Positions 13,021 to 38,271 of a stretch of 64,000 bases of DNA are shown piece after piece. The stretch covers positions 6,032,087-6,096,086 of the forward strand of contig WNKI01000001.1 in the NCBI GenBank assembly GCA_015350385.1, written 5' to 3'. Every line of letters begins with the position of its first letter. The stretch's first letter is position 1. The translations under genes and the position numbers were made by a program. The notes below the pieces were generated by a model. It saw nothing but the letters and a program-made list of their open reading frames with translations, searched no databases and was not told where the DNA came from. This stretch comes from Aculops lycopersici (taxonomy: Eukaryota; Arthropoda; Arachnida; Trombidiformes; Eriophyidae).

Positions 13021-14706
13021 CGAGCGCACAAAACTGATGATTGCTCTACTGACTGGCTGATTTGTGTACGATTGAGTAATGGACAGTGTTTACGATTTGA
13101 GGAAGGGTGAAAAAACTGCGTACACTACGAAGAGCAACCAGGCAAGCAAACGATGCAAATAATTTAATCAAACTCTCCTATCGAACCAAGCCAAATCCAA
13201 TGGAATCAAAACTCGATATCATGTCATTTTGTGCTGTCAATTTATACCCGCTCGTAGCTCCACCAAAACAAAACCAAACCAAATCGAAGCAAACCAACCG
13301 CACGACGAGCACCAAACTTGGTGGCCGCTAAAATTTGATTTGGTTTGCTCTGGTCTGTTTTGCTTTGTCAGTCTTTCGGCGCCGAGAACAACACAAAGTG
13401 GAATACTGTTCCTCCAAAATGTGTCGTCGCTAGTGCGAACCCAAACCAAAACAGACCGAACCAAATCAAACCGAAACACGCACACACCACTGACTTCACC
13501 AACCGGAAGCCACAAGCCATTGGCTAAAACTAGAAGCATCAAACTAAATCAGATTTCAGCTTTGGCGCATTCGACTGGAATTGGATTTATTTTCGACACT
13601 TTGAGCGATTCATTGATGAAATCAGACGCGAGCGTGAGTTTTGTCGCCAGTCTAGCGGCTTTTGTTGTTGTTGTTTTTAAACTCAATGGGATGCATTTTG
13701 ATTCTGTACTCTTATGGCCATAAGTGTGTTGCCTTGATTCTGGACTTGGCATAAGCATTGATGCTTTGGTATTGGAGGCAGGTTTCGCTTATCCAGCAAG
13801 CAGGCGAGCAAGTTAGAGGAAAGATTTAGAGAGTAGAAGCCTTAGCGAGTCGGCGGCGACCGCTACGAGGTGCCGGCAATTTGTGCGATTTGACCATAAT
13901 GCACAACGAGTGCCGAGTTCAGCTCACCAGAGTTGAGTTCGGTTGTGTTCGGTTCAGTTGAGTTCAATGAGCGCGAGTTGGGGGAGCGAACGGCGCCACT
14001 CGTCGCTAGGCGCCGTTCAAATAATGCGCTTTGATTTTCATCGCCGGTCGTTGAGTTAACTCGCAGTTCCTCCTCCTCCTCTCTAGACTCCACTTGTTTC
14101 CTCGCTCACAAAATGGTCGAGCAATTCGACCGTTTGGCCCTCCAGAGCAGCGCCACTAAACTGCTCTCGAAAGCATCGGGAAATTGCCTGCACAGCTCGC
14201 TGGTTGGCAAGCTAGCTAGCTGGCCGGCTGGCGGGCTAACCAGCTGTAGCTCGGAGCCCATTCCATTTACTCATGCGCAAATTGGTCGGTGGTTTTGCTG
14301 GGCGCCGCGACCCACTGAAACCGCTGCTCATGGGCTCTTGGCGCGCACTTTTTGCTTGCGTCCGCGCCGAATCTCGTCAGTTCGCTCGGGTTGCTGAGCA
14401 AGTGAGTTGCCACTTGCTTTTAGTTTTGGTTCTATTCGTGAGTTTGTTTAGTTTGCTTTGATTGGTTGAAGGAGGGAAGCTTCAAAAAATTAAAACCAGT
14501 GAGATAGAAACGTGCAGACAGAGGAAGGGGATGAGAGAGCAAGTTGAGCCATAGAATTAATGAAAGATGAGTGGACAGTTTTATGCGACCAGAAAGAAAA
14601 GAGCAACCGGAAGAGAGCGAATCGCAAATAAAGTCAACTGGTAATTGGTTAGTCTAGTCTTCGAGTTGGGATTCAGTCTTGCTAGTTTCACTCAAAATAG
14701 TCGTTG

Positions 14707-14716
14707 ATTTTCTACA
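14707..14716 (+). other. Candidate splice acceptor in GPCR 5' UTR
   Basis: ttttctacag followed by sequence with an in-frame stop at 14731 and then the open frame leading to the ATG at 15340. It implies an upstream untranslated exon. Confidence 0.4.
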
Positions 14717-15339
14717 GGTGAAATTACCTGTAAGTGCTACCAAGACAAGAAAAAGAGAGAAAGAGAAAACAGGTTTCATTTGGAGAGATTCAGCTATCAT
14801 CGCGTTTTCCAAGAAAACGCTGGAGTTGTAACACTAGCGACGAGATTCGCACTGGCAATCCTATCAAATTGATTAAGCAAACCATTGAAGCCTCTCATTT
14901 GCTAGTGGGAAGAGTTGAGTTTGAGCTGAGACTCGTGCGAGTTGGAGCGGAAGCAAAAGAGGAAGCGGAAACGGAAGAGGCCAGAGTTGCAGGTTTGCTG
15001 GTCGTCGGTGGCGAGAGAAAAAAATCCATCAATTTTAGTGTACTGCAGGGGAATCTAGTCGAGAAATTTTCCAATAGATCTCAGCGAGTGATAGTTGAAT
15101 CCTTGCAACAAACACAAGGTCCAATCTGCCATCACGGCAAGCCAGGGCCTTTCGACCTAGAATCGGTGGTTGTGGCGGCGGCACCGGCTCCCGCCGGTCG
15201 ACGCCGGCGCTTCGTGTTGTTGCACCGGAAGTGGAGAGATTCTTCTACAGCTTCCAATGACGATTGGAAACTCGGATTAAGCTCACAAAACTCGTCACCA
15301 TCGGCATTATTCATCGCGAGAGGAAGTGAGGAAGAGGAG

Positions 15340-30245
<14,906 letters not shown>

Positions 30246-30512
30246 AGTTGATGATCAACTACATCAATTAGTGATTCAGGCCGAGAAAAAATAAGGTATA
30301 TTCTCGACAGGAGGAGGAAGAAGAAATTCGAAGATTAGAAACGTTGTCATTAATTTTTATATCTCAGCTCAAGATAAACAACATCATTAAAGTTACCAAT
30401 CAAATGCTTCCATAACTTGGTGCAACATTGAGCACTTTTACACCAGTGACTATCGTATTTCTTTGTAGAATCTTGTTTAGTGGGGAGTTTATGGTCATGT
30501 TATTAAAAAATT
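30246..30512 (+). other. GPCR 3' flank / probable 3' UTR
   Basis: AT-rich sequence with AATAAG near 30289 and ATTAAA near 30386. No canonical AATAAA lies before repeat copy 2. Confidence 0.5.
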
Positions 30513-31384
30513 GATTTATATAAATGACCTTGGTAGGCCTCTGCTCGAATGAAACAAACTCTTCCATCGTCCGAACCTCTTCTCATGATTTTTGAGATGC
30601 ATGGCGAAAATATGACAGAAAAATCTAAATAGGTTGAGAAATGACCACAGTATTCGACTCCGGACCCCATTATCGCATCGGCTGGCATAAAATTCCGTTC
30701 TTTGCTCATCCCGAAGTTCCTAAATGTTTTTACCACCATTCCTCAGCTCAAATCGGAAGTGCTATCGTCTTTCCATCATGAGCAGGACCTTTCTCTTCCC
30801 GTCGGAACCGAGGCCCAATCTGCGCCTCTGAGCTTGGGATCGCATCCTATTCAGCATTGCAATTCCAGTTTCTTAGCACAATATTTTGGTTTGGTTTCGG
30901 TGTTAATTATGGCGAAAAATCGTTTTGGAAAACATTTGTATCTCGGAAACTATGAGCGATAGCATGATGCCGACGCAACCGGAAGCTCAGAATCGTGCTT
31001 CTGAGACGTTTGCAGGTGTCGTTTATACAATATCTTGCATAACTTTTGCAAAACAAGTGACCTTTGAGAAGGGTTTTTTTCGTCGTGTTCAGAGCAAATT
31101 GACGAATCGAATCTGATCCTAATGGAGGCTATCAGTATATTTGATGAAGCTTCACCTCGCTTGATGTCTCTAGGTGGTCGAGGGGCCCAGATGCGTGGGA
31201 GATGCTCAGAGGAAACCGTTTGCTGCACGTTTTGTGCGTGTTGGGATCGGAAGCAGAAAGATACAGAAATCATGGTCGGGGGAATCTCGAAATGCCCAGA
31301 ATACGCAAATTTCTAAGATCTCTTTTGAGGGTATAACTTGGGGACCAGAGGTAGTACTGAGGTGATGATTGTCGCATTGTATTC
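30513..31384. repeat. Interspersed repeat copy 2 (downstream of GPCR stop)
   Basis: Same orientation as copy 1. It begins about 267 bp after the GPCR stop codon and ends about 130 bp before the protease stop codon. The homology begins abruptly at GATTTATAT and fades near ATTGTATTC. The antisense frame seen in copy 1 is cut to 78 codons. It may lie in the GPCR 3' UTR. Confidence 0.9.
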
Positions 31385-31448
31385 TTCCTTTGGTATTGCA
31401 TATTTTCTTTATAATTATCATGATTTATCATACAAAATAGAGACGCTA

Positions 31449-31454
31449 TTTAAT
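31449..31454 (-). terminator. Candidate polyadenylation signal (ATTAAA) of the protease gene
   Basis: On the minus strand this hexamer reads ATTAAA, about 60 bases downstream of the protease stop codon. It is a common variant signal; no cleavage-site evidence is available. Confidence 0.4.
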
Positions 31455-31512
31455 CTTCATTCAATGAATCACATCAAGGTTTTGAAGCGCTAAAACCTTC
31501 GCCAAGTTAAGT

Positions 31513-32514
31513 TTATCCGCTACATTCTCTGAGCAAATCCCTGATGACGTATTTTAACCCCGGGATCCAAGCTGTCTTGAAATCATTGAACCCCGGATTG
31601 CCGGGCAAACATGTCTCAGAGAATCCCGTAACTCCAACAACCACCTGTTTGGCTGTACCGTTGCAATTATCTATACAGTAAGTGGGCCCACCTGAGTCGC
31701 CGGGACAAACTGCACCCATTCCTCGTAGGCATTTCTCGCCGATTCCGCCGAATATCGGGCTACAATCAAGTGTATGCATTGCAGCCACCTGACCGCGGTT
31801 CCCGTCGGCGGGAAACCTTGCTCCCGTTCCAACTGTTAGACACCGAGCTGAATATTTTTTTGGCTCTCGAAAATCAAGACAAGCCGGCCAAATGGAGTAC
31901 TCGTTCAACGGAGCCTTCTGTCTTAGCACTAAGATTGCGATATCATGGTAGCCTGTGACTGAGTTATAATTTGGAGGCCAACAAGCTGCCGCCGCATTGG
32001 TTTCATACTTTGCACTTTCGCTTCCACTCAAACCCAGACCTACTTTAATCTCTTTGGGATTGTATCTGATCGCCGAGGTAACACAATGAGCCGCGGTAAT
32101 GATCAATCTATCGCTAATTAGTGTACCTGAGCAAAGTAATCTCGATTCGTCGGCAAATCTAACATCCAGCCGAGCGATTGAGGGAAACTCTCCCTTGCGA
32201 GCCACGTAGCCTTCTCTTATAAATCTATTAGTTTTTGTTGGTTCATTTTGATAACGAGCATAACACTGATAAGCCGAGTAGTCGGAAAAGTCTATTGTGC
32301 TAACTCGGCCACAATCCTGAGGTAGAAGATTCTCTAAAGAATCGAAGCTAAATGTTTCTCGGTTCTCAAAAAACTGGTGCTTCTTAATGCCACAAGACGA
32401 AGAGGTAGCTTTAATACTATTCAGATTGTTGCATGATATAAATAATGATGATAATAATATAAACGATGATGAAGATCTAATCAATGGTGACGCCATTTTA
32501 GCCTTTAGTTTCAT
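31513..32514 (-). CDS. Secreted chymotrypsin-fold (S1) serine protease, intronless
   Basis: A single 333-residue frame. A hydrophobic N-terminus (SFILLSSLFISC after MASPLIRSSSS) looks like a signal peptide; the start may be the second Met, at residue 7. The S1 triad is visible: His143 in LIITAAHCV, Asp191 in YHDIAILVL and Ser274 in PGDSGGPTYC. Several cysteines fit S1 disulfides. The N-terminal residue of the mature enzyme should be Ile99 (IREGYVARKGEFP, equivalent to the IVGG start), preceded by Phe98 instead of the usual Arg/Lys. The S1-pocket position six before the catalytic Ser is Ala268, not the Asp of trypsins, so trypsin-like cleavage is not expected. Family knowledge: extracellular proteolysis (digestion, clotting or immunity). 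The substrate is unknown. No clip domain was recognised in residues 30-98, although cysteines are present. Confidence 0.9.
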   Translation of the reverse strand: MKLKAKMASPLIRSSSSFILLSSLFISCNNLNSIKATSSSCGIKKHQFFENRETFSFDSLENLLPQDCGRVSTIDFSDYSAYQCYARYQNEPTKTNRFIREGYVARKGEFPSIARLDVRFADESRLLCSGTLISDRLIITAAHCVTSAIRYNPKEIKVGLGLSGSESAKYETNAAAACWPPNYNSVTGYHDIAILVLRQKAPLNEYSIWPACLDFREPKKYSARCLTVGTGARFPADGNRGQVAAMHTLDCSPIFGGIGEKCLRGMGAVCPGDSGGPTYCIDNCNGTAKQVVVGVTGFSETCLPGNPGFNDFKTAWIPGLKYVIRDLLRECSG

Positions 32515-34581
32515 GACTCTAATTTAGGTTACATTGACAGTGGGTGCATTTTTCACCGTGAACGAAGCGAGAGTATCAAATTACCACAACAGGTGAGCGA
32601 AACTCGATTTCGTTGCACTTTCACTTCACCTGCCGGCCCCTTTGCGAGATGGCGCCACTTGCGTTGGAATCTCTCGTAAAATGGGAAGCAAACCCGTTTG
32701 TGTTGGCTAGGATTTTTATTTAGTGATTGTGATTATTTGACTGGATAACAAATGCACATTCCACAAACCAACTGGCCACTTGAGTTGGCAAAAACACGGT
32801 GTCGCTGCTGCTTCCGCTTAGAACTGGAGGAGCAAGTGGACCTCTTAACGCGCTCGCCAGCTGCCGCAGCTTCTGGTCTCGATGCTGCTGCTCCCGCTGC
32901 CGCTACGTGGAAAACCAAACCGAGCGAGCCACTGGCCAGCTAGCTCTGCGGCGAGCATTTCCGGCGCCAGCTGCCTTCAAACTGGTCGAGTTTTTGTGAG
33001 CCGCAGAGGAAAGCAATGCAAACTGGGAGAGTCACTATCATGACGTCCACTTCTAAAGCCATAACAAGTAGCACGGTAACGAGAGCGGCAATTGAGGGTG
33101 AGAGTTAGAGTTGGAGTTGGAGCGAGGAACATGCAACAGAGAGGAACAGCGAGGCTCTGGTGTGACGACATCACGAGTCCAGTTATTTGCTGTGTTGACC
33201 TTTGGGCAAAGTGGAGGCAGCTTAGCAGTCGACGAGAAGGTCAACATCGTGAGCATGGTGACCGAAGTTCCCACCATCAGTGTCATTTGGGGCCTCGTAG
33301 TTGCTGCTGCCGTCACCGCCGACCACGACGGAGTCCTGCAACCAATTGGTGCGGCTCAAGTGTAGAGGCGCGCATCCATCAAGTGGTCGGCCAAATGGAT
33401 CGGAGTGCTAGATAGTGAGTTAGCAAGCGAGTGGCGGCAAGCGAGTAACTCGCTCGCTAAGCGGACGAGGCGCACCTTTTTCAACTCACTGACCCAGAAT
33501 CGTTTGGCTGCCACGAGTCCCAGGGGCCAAATTAGCCCGAGCGCAGTTTACCATCATCGATTGCCTCCAGCTAGCGAAGTGGCGGGATGTTAACGACTAG
33601 TCTAGTGCGCCAAATCCAATGATCGCAAGGACCACAACGACAATGAGCACGACGACGACGACGACGACGACCACTACACTGACGAGATTGAGAGGTTCTC
33701 AAGGAGCGGGTCCTGTAGTGTGCCACGGCGGCGGCTCTTGCTTGGGACACGAAGGCTTGCGTCGCATCCAATTCCGGAAAACCCGCGGGCAAGCAGATTG
33801 CGCCTAGTCGTCATGCGTAATTTCCCCTGCAATTGTGATGAGTGGGAGTGGGGGCCATTCAGTCGGGAACATTAGAGGGAGAGAGTAAAAATAGAAGGAC
33901 TCGAGTGACTGGTCAATTGAGATCAATTTATTCCCTCGATGTCATCGATGGACATAGAAAATAAGAAGAAAAAACAATCTATTCCCTCAGCATGCTTCTA
34001 TTGCCTTCACAAATGAGAATGGAATTGCTCCTCGCCCTTTCCACTTATCCATCATCACCTGCATCGAATGTATTTCCTGGTTGCAATATTAATTAGCTCA
34101 CCTCGTTTGACTAGTAAATTAAATCAATTCGTCCCTCTCTCTTTCTATCTTCTCGATTGGCTGTCGTCTAATTATATCTCTGATATTGTTACTGCTGCTG
34201 GTAGTGATATCATTGTGCACAAATTCAATTCTGAAAGTTTTGTCTCTTCTACTTTCGAGTTTTAGTTTCTTTTCCTGCTTACTCTCTTTCTATCTTGGCT
34301 CCGGCTACTCAATAACCGAAGCCGGCTATAACCAAATAAACTCTGCCTCTTTGCCTGTTGACAGATTGATTGTCCCAAGTGAGATTCTAATCCTATTTTC
34401 TCTGTCATAATCCTTTTGCCTCTTGTCAATGAATTTGTGCGAGATTTGTTCCTGTTATTTTTGTAATAATTAATAGTGTTGATCCATGTTTATAATAATG
34501 ATGCTGGGCATAGTATAGTAATAATAGTTGAAAAGGTCTTATAAGCTGGCATTACTCTCTTTCGCTCCCTCTCTCTCTCTC
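32515..34581. other. Intergenic region between protease and zinc-finger genes
   Basis: Protease 5' flank, then GC-richer sequence containing an ACG repeat (33646-33671) and an AT-richer end leading into a CT tract and the N gap. No gene was recognised. Short antisense frames here are low complexity. Confidence 0.6.
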
Positions 34582-35037
34582 NNNNNNNNNNNNNNNNNNN
34601 NNNNNNNNNNNNNNNNNNNNNNNNNNNNNNNNNNNNNNNNNNNNNNNNNNNNNNNNNNNNNNNNNNNNNNNNNNNNNNNNNNNNNNNNNNNNNNNNNNNN
34701 NNNNNNNNNNNNNNNNNNNNNNNNNNNNNNNNNNNNNNNNNNNNNNNNNNNNNNNNNNNNNNNNNNNNNNNNNNNNNNNNNNNNNNNNNNNNNNNNNNNN
34801 NNNNNNNNNNNNNNNNNNNNNNNNNNNNNNNNNNNNNNNNNNNNNNNNNNNNNNNNNNNNNNNNNNNNNNNNNNNNNNNNNNNNNNNNNNNNNNNNNNNN
34901 NNNNNNNNNNNNNNNNNNNNNNNNNNNNNNNNNNNNNNNNNNNNNNNNNNNNNNNNNNNNNNNNNNNNNNNNNNNNNNNNNNNNNNNNNNNNNNNNNNNN
35001 NNNNNNNNNNNNNNNNNNNNNNNNNNNNNNNNNNNNN
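34582..35037. other. Assembly gap (456 N)
   Basis: The run of N is bounded on both sides by (CT)n (34570-34581 and 35038-35099), so the missing sequence is probably a longer CT array. Confidence 0.98.

Positions 35038-35099
<62 letters not shown>
35038..35099. repeat. (CT)n microsatellite bordering the large gap
   Basis: About 30 CT units continuing from the N run. Confidence 0.97.
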
Positions 35100-35102
<3 letters not shown>

Positions 35103-35524
35103 TCCCCCATTATGCTTTGCTTTACTCTGCTGGGCATTCACAATAATAATGATTATTCATAATCCATGTTAGTAGTATGAATATTTCCTGCTACTCCATT
35201 TCCTGTCTCTTCACTTGATATCATCTCATGCTTTTGTGTATGCGGTTGCTATTGTGTAGGTGTGTGTTTTGTCTCTCTCTGTGATGGGCAACAAATTGAT
35301 CATCAAACGTGCATTCCACTCTTACTCTTTTGTCTGCCTCTTTCCTCACTCTTTACTCCAAGTTTAAGGGTCCAATTAGATTCAATCATTATTTCCTCTT
35401 CTCGCTCTTGCTTTGTTTGCCCACCTGCTCCCTGGGTCGATCAATAGATCGCTCGCTTGGCCGCCGGCTCACTTCCCTGATCTTAGAGGTGAACCTGGCA
35501 TTTCACAGTTTTTGTTGCGTGGCT

Positions 35525-36532
35525 TCACGGGTTTGATTGTTCCACCTTAACCACAGGAATCATTAGAGTGGGTTCTGTTGCCAAGCTTTTGCTGGATGAA
35601 CTTGCCAGCTCCGTTTCGTCTACAGGCTGGATTTGCTGTTGTTGTTGTTGTTGGACTTTGCAAAGGGTAGCTTGGATTGCTTGCAACGAGGCAACCTGCG
35701 AGCCATTTTCGTCGCCCGCCGAAGTCTCACTGCCAATGCTGCCAACCTTTTGCGCATTGTGATTTATCTGGTTATCTTCTCCTTGGTTCTCCCTGTTAAC
35801 ACTAGTGGCAATGGTGGTGTTATCAGTATCATTTACCGAGACAGTGGAAATTCCATCCAGATTGCCATTGCCACTCATGAACAGGACGGCATTTTTCAAG
35901 TTGCTGTTTGTGGTTGCGGTGCTATTGATAGTGGTCTTGCCAACTACCTGCACGACGGACTGGGGAACAGACAGTGTGAATGTGCTGTTGTTGTGATTAT
36001 TGCCGTTGGTATTGTTATTGTTCAAGTCAATGGTTCCGGTTACAATTATTGCCGCGGCGCCATTTCCGTTGCCGGTGCCGCCGGCGATGCTTGCATTGCT
36101 ATTGCACTGACTACTACTTGACGAGCCGCCGCCGCTTCCGGCCGCCACTGTCGTGGTTCCAACCAAGATTCCCGAGGTTGCTGGCTTCGTTCTATGCGTC
36201 GTGTTCAGGTGACGCAATAGAGTCTCCTGTTTGGCAAACTTCCTATTGCAACACGGACACAAGATTGGCTTCATCTGGAGGTGAATGGAGCGGAGGTGGC
36301 GGTTTAGGTCGCCCCGCTGGCAGAAGCCCTTGCTACACTGCGGACACCCAAAGGGTTTCTCCTTGTTGTGGAATCTTTGGTGGGTAACCAAATCCGAGTG
36401 ACGAATGTAGCCTTTGCCGCAAATGTTGCACCTATGCGGCTCAGTGCCACGATGGATATGCAAGTGCCTGGCAAGATCGCATCTTTGCAGGAACGACTTG
36501 GCGCAAACCTCGCACTTGAACCGCTGGCCGTC
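35525..36532 (-). CDS. Zinc-finger gene exon 2: fingers 2-5 and Q/N-rich tail
   Basis: Begins DGQRFKCEVCAKSFLQRCD straight after a tcacag acceptor. The frame also runs a few residues into the intron (an ATG at 36544), but the first finger in exon 1 and the phase-0 splice show that this is a continuation, not a separate start. Confidence 0.88.
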   Translation of the reverse strand, partial: DGQRFKCEVCAKSFLQRCDLARHLHIHRGTEPHRCNICGKGYIRHSDLVTHQRFHNKEKPFGCPQCSKGFCQRGDLNRHLRSIHLQMKPILCPCCNRKFAKQETLLRHLNTTHRTKPATSGILVGTTTVAAGSGGGSSSSSQCNSNASIAGGTGNGNGAAAIIVTGTIDLNNNNTNGNNHNNSTFTLSVPQSVVQVVGKTTINSTATTNSNLKNAVLFMSGNGNLDGISTVSVNDTDNTTIATSVNRENQGEDNQINHNAQKVGSIGSETSAGDENGSQVASLQAIQATLCKVQQQQQQQIQPVDETELASSSSKSLATEPTLMIPVVKVEQSNP

Positions 36533-38238
36533 CTGTGATTTCAATTAGAGATAGAGAAGACCAAAATCACATAGGAGGTTAATGTCTCTTCCTGATCTTC
36601 AGTCGAAGAATATTAAGACAAATATATATATATATACAATGAAACACTTACCTTCGTTGGAACTGTGTGAATCTTCTTGTGCCGGGTAAAGTTTCCCAGG
36701 CGCGTGAAGGTCGAGTTGCAGTGCTCGCAACGGAAAGGCTGCGCCGGATCCACTTGTCGATTTCCGGTGCTCGTCGAGCTCATCTTGTTACCGCCTAACG
36801 TCTTGGTGTTGTTGTTGTTGTTGTTGCTATTGATCGAAGGCGGCGTGGTGTTGGCATTTGTGCTGGTTGTTGTCGTTGTCGAGCCATTTCCGCTAGTGCT
36901 GCTATTTCTGTTACCCGATGCCGTCAGTGTCTCTTTTGAGCCACATTTGTTTCCACTTCCACCACCACTACAGATTGCCCCGTCAGCGCCACTGGTGGCT
37001 AGTAGCTGACGTCGCGGGCTTGTGGTGGCCGAAGTTGCTGCCGGCATGTTGCCAGGTGGTTGTTGCCGCTGGCCATTGGCGCCGCCGATAGTCTTTGTGG
37101 TTGTTGTTGTTCTTGCGACAATGGGTGTTTTTTGTTTGCTTATCGAGCTAGCCAATGATTTGGTCTGCTCGCTACCACCACTGCCATTGGCAGTGCGCTT
37201 GTTATTATCGGCGCTAGTGGTGGTGTAGTTGTTGTCCCCACTACCATTACCACCGCGGTTGCCATTGGAGACGATCAGTCGAGAGCCTTGAGCATCAATT
37301 AGACCGGTGCATTTTGTTTCGTTGGCTGAGGCGCTGGTTGTTAGTTGCGCACTCTTGGTGCCCTTAGCCGCGCTTCTACTTCTACTCGGGGTTCCATCGA
37401 GCTTCACCCTCTTGGCCCTACTGCCAGCGGAGCTCTTCGATTGCAAGGTCGTCGGTGTCGATGACTGTTGCCCAGCTGAGCCTCCATTTGAATCCTTTGT
37501 AGTCATCGTAGCGGCGCCGCTAGGTTCAACCGACTTGGTGGCGGCAACGCCGCCAACATCAGCATCTAGAGCAACTGCCGCTCGTGTTGTTTGTATACTG
37601 GGCACCTGTAATGCTTTTAACTCCGTGACGTTGCCCGTTGGACCGACCGAGCGTTTGATGGACAAGTTTGGAGTTGCCACTAAACTGGTACCACCAACAC
37701 TGTCCAATTTCATACTGGCGCTCCCACTTAGTCTATGCGAGCCAGCGTCGAGCAGTGCGGCTAGAGTTGGCGAGCTCGCCGCGAGGCCTGAGATCGGTGG
37801 TTGCTGTTGCTGGTAAGAAGTTTGCTGCTGCGTAGATGTTGTAGTCGTGAGGGTGGTTGCGTTTGCAGCGGCAAAAATTGGCGAGTGCTCACTAGCAACC
37901 GCAAGATTTGAAACGGAAACCAGTGACAGCTGGCCAGTTTGTAAGTTCCCATTGCCTCCACCACCACCACTCACGCCTCTTTGCTGAAGGTGCAATTTGT
38001 TATTGGTGGTGCCACTGCTACCGCCTCCACCACCAGCGTTTGCATTTCCAGTTAAAACTGCCTGCAGTTGGGGGTGCGAGCTAAGCGAAACTGCGGCATT
38101 CAATCCGGCGGCAGACGAAACCGGCAGGACCAATGAGGTGCCGTCTTGGCAGATAACCTGTATGGCAATCTGATGGCTGCCTAGGTTCGCTTGCTGCTGT
38201 TGTTTTTGCTGTGTGTTGTTGCTGTTATTGCCATTCAC

Positions 38239-38271
<33 letters not shown>

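Larger units (their letters stand above)
44..14716. other. Long noncoding region upstream of the GPCR gene
   Basis: No frame here shows a protein domain or a plausible multi-exon model. Contents are microsatellites (listed separately), CT tracts, TAGC palindromes, several CCGGAAGT motifs, two perfect hairpins (4860-4887, 10832-10879) and seven TTACCTG motifs counted through 20.3 kb. The polypyrimidine-AG at about 14707-14716 suggests that the last part is a 5' UTR intron of the GPCR gene, so untranslated first exons may lie in this stretch. Confidence 0.6.

Noticed and set aside
13229..13723. 164-codon frame
   Set aside because: Driven by AAACC-rich sequence; no recognisable protein features.
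14734..15339. Extra 202 codons at the N-terminus of GPCR exon 1
   Set aside because: The frame opens with GTG, not ATG. The first in-frame ATG is at 15340 and is followed by a signal-like segment, so this is taken as 5' UTR.
34490..35172. Frames of about 200 codons spanning the N gap
   Set aside because: Made only of CT repeats and unknown bases.
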